Positions 61,613-64,000 of a DNA stretch of 64,000 bases are shown here, one piece after another. The notes under the pieces are model-generated. The model was not told the DNA's origin. It saw only the letters and a list, made by a program, of their open reading frames with translations, and made no database searches. Source of the stretch: 2-02-FULL-47-50 sp964479045. Lineage in GTDB: Bacteria; Pseudomonadota; Gammaproteobacteria; Eutrophobiales; Eutrophobiaceae. Both the position numbers and the translations under genes were made by a program. The stretch is taken from NCBI GenBank assembly GCA_964479045.1, contig CAYZJI010000007.1, forward strand, positions 1 to 64,000. The letters run 5' to 3'. Each line of letters opens with the position of its first letter. The stretch's first letter is position 1.

Positions 61613-62581
61613 TCAATCAACCGCAACTTTTCCCACTTCGCTTCCGGCGGCCTGTAAATCCGCGTGATAGGAGGAGCGAACCATGGGCCCGCTGGCCACA
61701 TTCTTGAAGCCGATGGAACGCGCATAATCACCCAAGACATTGAATTCATCCGGGTGCACAAACCGCTGCACCGGCAGATGATGGCGGCTGGGTTGCAGGT
61801 ATTGCCCGAGCGTGAGCCAGTCACAATCATGCGCGCGCAAATCGCGTAATACCTGTTGCACTTCATCCGGACTTTCACCCAGCCCCAGCATCAATCCGGA
61901 TTTTGTCGGCACATCCGGATGCTGCGCCTTGAAATTTTTAATGAGTTCCAGTGAACCGTTATACACGGCGCCGGGGCGCACCTGACGATATAACCGCGGT
62001 ACCGTCTCGAGATTGTGATTGAATACATCGGGTGGCGCGGATTTGAGTATCTCCAGCGCGAGAGCAGCCCGTTTGCGAAAATCCGGAGTGAGGATTTCGA
62101 TGGTAATGTGAGGAACCTCTGAGCGTACAGTGCGGATGCATGAAGCAAAATGCGCGGCACCGCCATCTTTTAGATCATCACGATCCACCGAGGTAATTAC
62201 TACATATCTGAGGTTCATCAACTTTATTGCATGAGCGAGATTGGCCGGTTCACTGGCATCCAGTGGCTGCGGCCGGCCATGGGCCACATCGCAGAATGGA
62301 CAACGGCGCGTGCACAAGTCACCCATGATCATGAATGTCGCCGTACCATGTGCGAAGCATTCACCCAGATTGGGACAGGCCGCTTCTTCACACACCGTAT
62401 GCAGGTTATGTTCACGCAACAGCGTTTTCAGTTGCAGGACTTTCGGATCGGTGGGCGCTTTTGCACGTATCCAGTGCGGCTTGCGTGGCAGTTCTTTCTT
62501 TTCGGTAACGACCCGAACCGGGAAGCGGGTCTTCAGTTCACCCCGTTGCTCCCTGGCAGGTCTGATGAACGTGTCCGTCAT
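61613..62581 (-). CDS. lipA: Lipoyl synthase LipA
   Basis: LipA inserts sulfur at C6 and C8 of protein-bound octanoate. The 322-residue radical-SAM enzyme has the auxiliary cluster motif CEEAACPNLGEC and the radical-SAM CTRRCPFC. The expected DPxEPxNLA stretch appears as DASEPANLA, followed by VVITSVDRDDLKDGGA and a C-terminal RSSYHAD with the serine ligand. It follows lipB by 13 bases on the same strand. Confidence 0.97.
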   Translation of the reverse strand: MTDTFIRPAREQRGELKTRFPVRVVTEKKELPRKPHWIRAKAPTDPKVLQLKTLLREHNLHTVCEEAACPNLGECFAHGTATFMIMGDLCTRRCPFCDVAHGRPQPLDASEPANLAHAIKLMNLRYVVITSVDRDDLKDGGAAHFASCIRTVRSEVPHITIEILTPDFRKRAALALEILKSAPPDVFNHNLETVPRLYRQVRPGAVYNGSLELIKNFKAQHPDVPTKSGLMLGLGESPDEVQQVLRDLRAHDCDWLTLGQYLQPSRHHLPVQRFVHPDEFNVLGDYARSIGFKNVASGPMVRSSYHADLQAAGSEVGKVAVD

Positions 62582-62594
62582 GAGATATCAGAGT

Positions 62595-63245
62595 TCATGC
62601 TGCCGCCTGTACAGGCGCGCTTGAAGAGGTGCCCGTATGGAGATTGCCGAGTAAATGCGGCAAGAGCCGGTTAAATGTTTCATCCACAGTCATGGTTAAT
62701 CCGAGATCAGCAAGTTGCGTGACCTCAAGCCCCGTATAACCGCACGGGTTAATCCGCTGATACGGACACAAATCCATATCCACATTCAGGGCAAGACCAT
62801 GATAACTGCACCCGTGTTTCACGCGGATCCCGAGTGCAGCCAGTTTTTTACCGGCCACATAGATTCCCGGCGCTCCGTGTTTGCGCCGGGCTTCAATCCC
62901 CAGTTCAGTACATAGATCCAGCAAAGCCTGTTCAATCCGCCAGACATAATTCTTTACCGTAATCCCCCGCCGGCTGAGGTCCATCAATAAATACACGACC
63001 AGTTGGCCGGGCGCGTGATACGTGACCTGACCACCCCGATCGGTATGGATGACCGGGACATCACCTGCATCCAGTACATGCTCCGTTTTCCCTGCGAGCC
63101 CGAGCGTGAACACCGGCAGATGTTGCACCTGCCAGATTTCATCCGGCGTTTGTTCGTCACGGTTCCGGGTAAAGATCATCATCTCTTGCCAGACAGACTC
63201 ATAGTCGGCTGCCGGGTACTGGCGTATATTGACAGTGTGGTTCAT
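62595..63245 (-). CDS. lipB: Octanoyltransferase LipB
   Basis: LipB moves octanoate from acyl carrier protein to the lipoyl domains of 2-oxoacid dehydrogenases and the glycine cleavage system. Starting at ATG 63245 (MNHTVNIRQYP) it has 216 residues with RGGQVTYHAPGQLVVYLLMDL, the catalytic lysine in GKKLAALGIRV and the catalytic cysteine in INPCGYTGLEV. The final alanine-rich tail is not conserved. It starts 1 base after the ybeD stop codon. Confidence 0.96.
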   Translation of the reverse strand: MNHTVNIRQYPAADYESVWQEMMIFTRNRDEQTPDEIWQVQHLPVFTLGLAGKTEHVLDAGDVPVIHTDRGGQVTYHAPGQLVVYLLMDLSRRGITVKNYVWRIEQALLDLCTELGIEARRKHGAPGIYVAGKKLAALGIRVKHGCSYHGLALNVDMDLCPYQRINPCGYTGLEVTQLADLGLTMTVDETFNRLLPHLLGNLHTGTSSSAPVQAAA

Positions 63246-63246
63246 G

Positions 63247-63516
63247 TTACAAAGCCAGCAATATACGTTTGTCCGCAGCAAAATCAGCGTAGATATTGTC
63301 CAGCTGTTCCCGGCTTTGGGCCATAATGGTGATGGTGATTGAAATATAACGCCCGCCGCGACTGTGCCGGGTCTCCACGGTGGTATCATCGAGTTCAGGG
63401 ACGTGCCGGCGCACAATGCTCACCACCAGTGCGTCGAAATCATCCGCCATCCAGCCCATGGCCTTGATGGGATAGGCACATGGAAATTGCAGCAGATTTT
63501 CAACAGATTCAAGCAT
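63247..63516 (-). CDS. ybeD: YbeD-like DUF493 protein
   Basis: Started at ATG 63516 (MLESVENLLQFPCAYPIKAMG) this is an 89-residue DUF493 protein with an ACT-like fold, ending IYADFAADKRILLAL. YbeD precedes lipB in E. coli and many relatives; a regulatory role in lipoate or fatty-acid metabolism is suspected but unproven. The frame continues upstream without conservation. It forms the ybeD-lipB-lipA unit. Confidence 0.92.
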   Translation of the reverse strand: MLESVENLLQFPCAYPIKAMGWMADDFDALVVSIVRRHVPELDDTTVETRHSRGGRYISITITIMAQSREQLDNIYADFAADKRILLAL

Positions 63517-63591
63517 CAATTCAGGTTTGTGGTTTATAATCCTGTCTAATAAAAGACTAACACAATTAACCAGTCTATGGGGGGGTGCAAG

Positions 63592-63942
63592 ATGGACGCC
63601 AACATGAAGGAAAACGTTAAAAATGTCGACACCTGGATGCGCGGCCTGTTTATCATCATCTTCGGTATTATCTTCTACGTGCTCATCGGGATTATCTGGC
63701 TGCTGGTCATTTTCCAGTTTGTGACCAAGGTCATTACCGGTAACCTGAACGCGCAACTGGAAAAATTCAGCGGCACACTGACCGCCTATACCCGCCAGAT
63801 TCTGGATTATGTGACATTCCGCTCCGAAGTCCGGCCGTTCCCGTTCAGCCCCATGCCGGAAGATGACGGCGGCGCAGCAACCGCAGGTGAACGGAAACGT
63901 AAACCTAAAGAGCAGACCACTCCGGACAAACCCGCACAATAG
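63592..63942 (+). CDS. DUF4389 family membrane protein
   Basis: The ATG at 63592 follows a GGGGGTG ribosome-site-like stretch and encodes 116 residues. A hydrophobic hairpin or single long helix (about 17-45, MRGLFIIIFGIIFYVLIGIIWLL) is followed by the segment ITGNLNAQLEKFSGTLTAYTRQILDYVTFRSEVRPFPF, which is typical of DUF4389. A proline- and lysine-rich tail ends it. The function is unknown. It is divergent from ybeD and followed by a strong terminator. Confidence 0.82.
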   Translation: MDANMKENVKNVDTWMRGLFIIIFGIIFYVLIGIIWLLVIFQFVTKVITGNLNAQLEKFSGTLTAYTRQILDYVTFRSEVRPFPFSPMPEDDGGAATAGERKRKPKEQTTPDKPAQ

Positions 63943-63960
63943 TCTGATCACAGCAATCCC

Positions 63961-63997
63961 GTCCCGACATCATCAGATGTCGGGACGGCCTGTTTTT
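63961..63997 (+). terminator. Rho-independent terminator after the DUF4389 gene
   Basis: GTCCCGACATC pairs exactly with GATGTCGGGAC over ATCA, followed by GGCCTGTTTTT. It lies about 18 bases after the stop codon. Confidence 0.92.
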
Positions 63998-64000
63998 AAA

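Noticed and set aside
63247..63951. 234-residue protein encoded by the full minus-strand frame
   Set aside because: Only the last 89 residues match DUF493; the upstream part is antisense to the DUF4389 gene.

Overview
The window comes from a gammaproteobacterium of moderate GC (about 50%) whose identity is not resolved. This rests on three conserved gene orders: carA-carB-greA-rlmE-ftsH-folP-glmM; recA-recX-alaS-lysC-csrA-tRNA-Ser(GCT)-tRNA-Arg(ACG); and ybeD-lipB-lipA. TadA, PncC, ThpR, TtcA, YajQ and SrkA homologues and CCA-encoding tRNA genes fit the same group. No rRNA, CRISPR array, intact transposase or prophage was seen.

Layout. 1-9490: pyrimidine, folate and cell-wall genes with ftsH, all on the minus strand. 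The first ~2.5 kb is far richer in GC than the rest, and the change falls inside ftsH. 9619-14041: a class II glutamine amidotransferase divergent from a translationally coupled trio (C39-like peptidase, RimK-type ATP-grasp ligase, GCS2-type carboxylate-amine ligase). This looks like an amidoligase pathway making or attaching an unknown peptide. 14073-18962: peroxiredoxin, Rieske protein, DinB with a LexA-like box, HerA-like ATPase, SDR. 19195-25516: a protein kinase fused to Sel1 repeats, an ABC exporter, SrkA and a second Sel1 protein. 25592-25846: a tRNA-Ser(CGA) gene preceded by a broken copy interrupted by a 75-nt structured insert. 25874-33640: EndA, ApbE, YajQ, an unusual CNB-CNB-rhodanese-coiled-coil protein, a haem-binding protein and alanine dehydrogenase. 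34169-43371: nitronate monooxygenase, a two-component system resembling the proteobacterial dedicated sortase pair, a third Sel1 protein, TtcA, and small membrane or envelope proteins. 43591-50785: the tRNA-csrA-lysC-alaS-recX-recA block. 50978-52264: an orphan WYL regulator and a cassette-like membrane gene inserted beside recA. 52557-57269: thpR-pncC-tadA-guaA-guaB. 57354 to the end: xseA, a GGDEF-EAL protein, lipA-lipB-ybeD and a DUF4389 membrane protein.

The most unusual content is non-coding. (1) A family of hairpin arrays occurs five times: inside or beside broken tRNA copies at 25629-25703, 43755-43957 and 44033-44107, and in the alaS-recX and recX-recA spacers at 48832-48979 and 49582-49728. 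Stem sequences differ between copies but pairing is kept by compensatory changes, and several loops read nGGA. (2) Palindromes built from seven-base tandem units fill operon spacers around folP, greA, carA, tadA and guaA. (3) A 140-bp MITE-like palindrome abuts the alaS stop codon, a widespread proteobacterial palindrome lies at 52401-52473, and a ~65-bp repeat occurs at 35368 and 52333. All comparisons were made by eye; no database or folding program was used.
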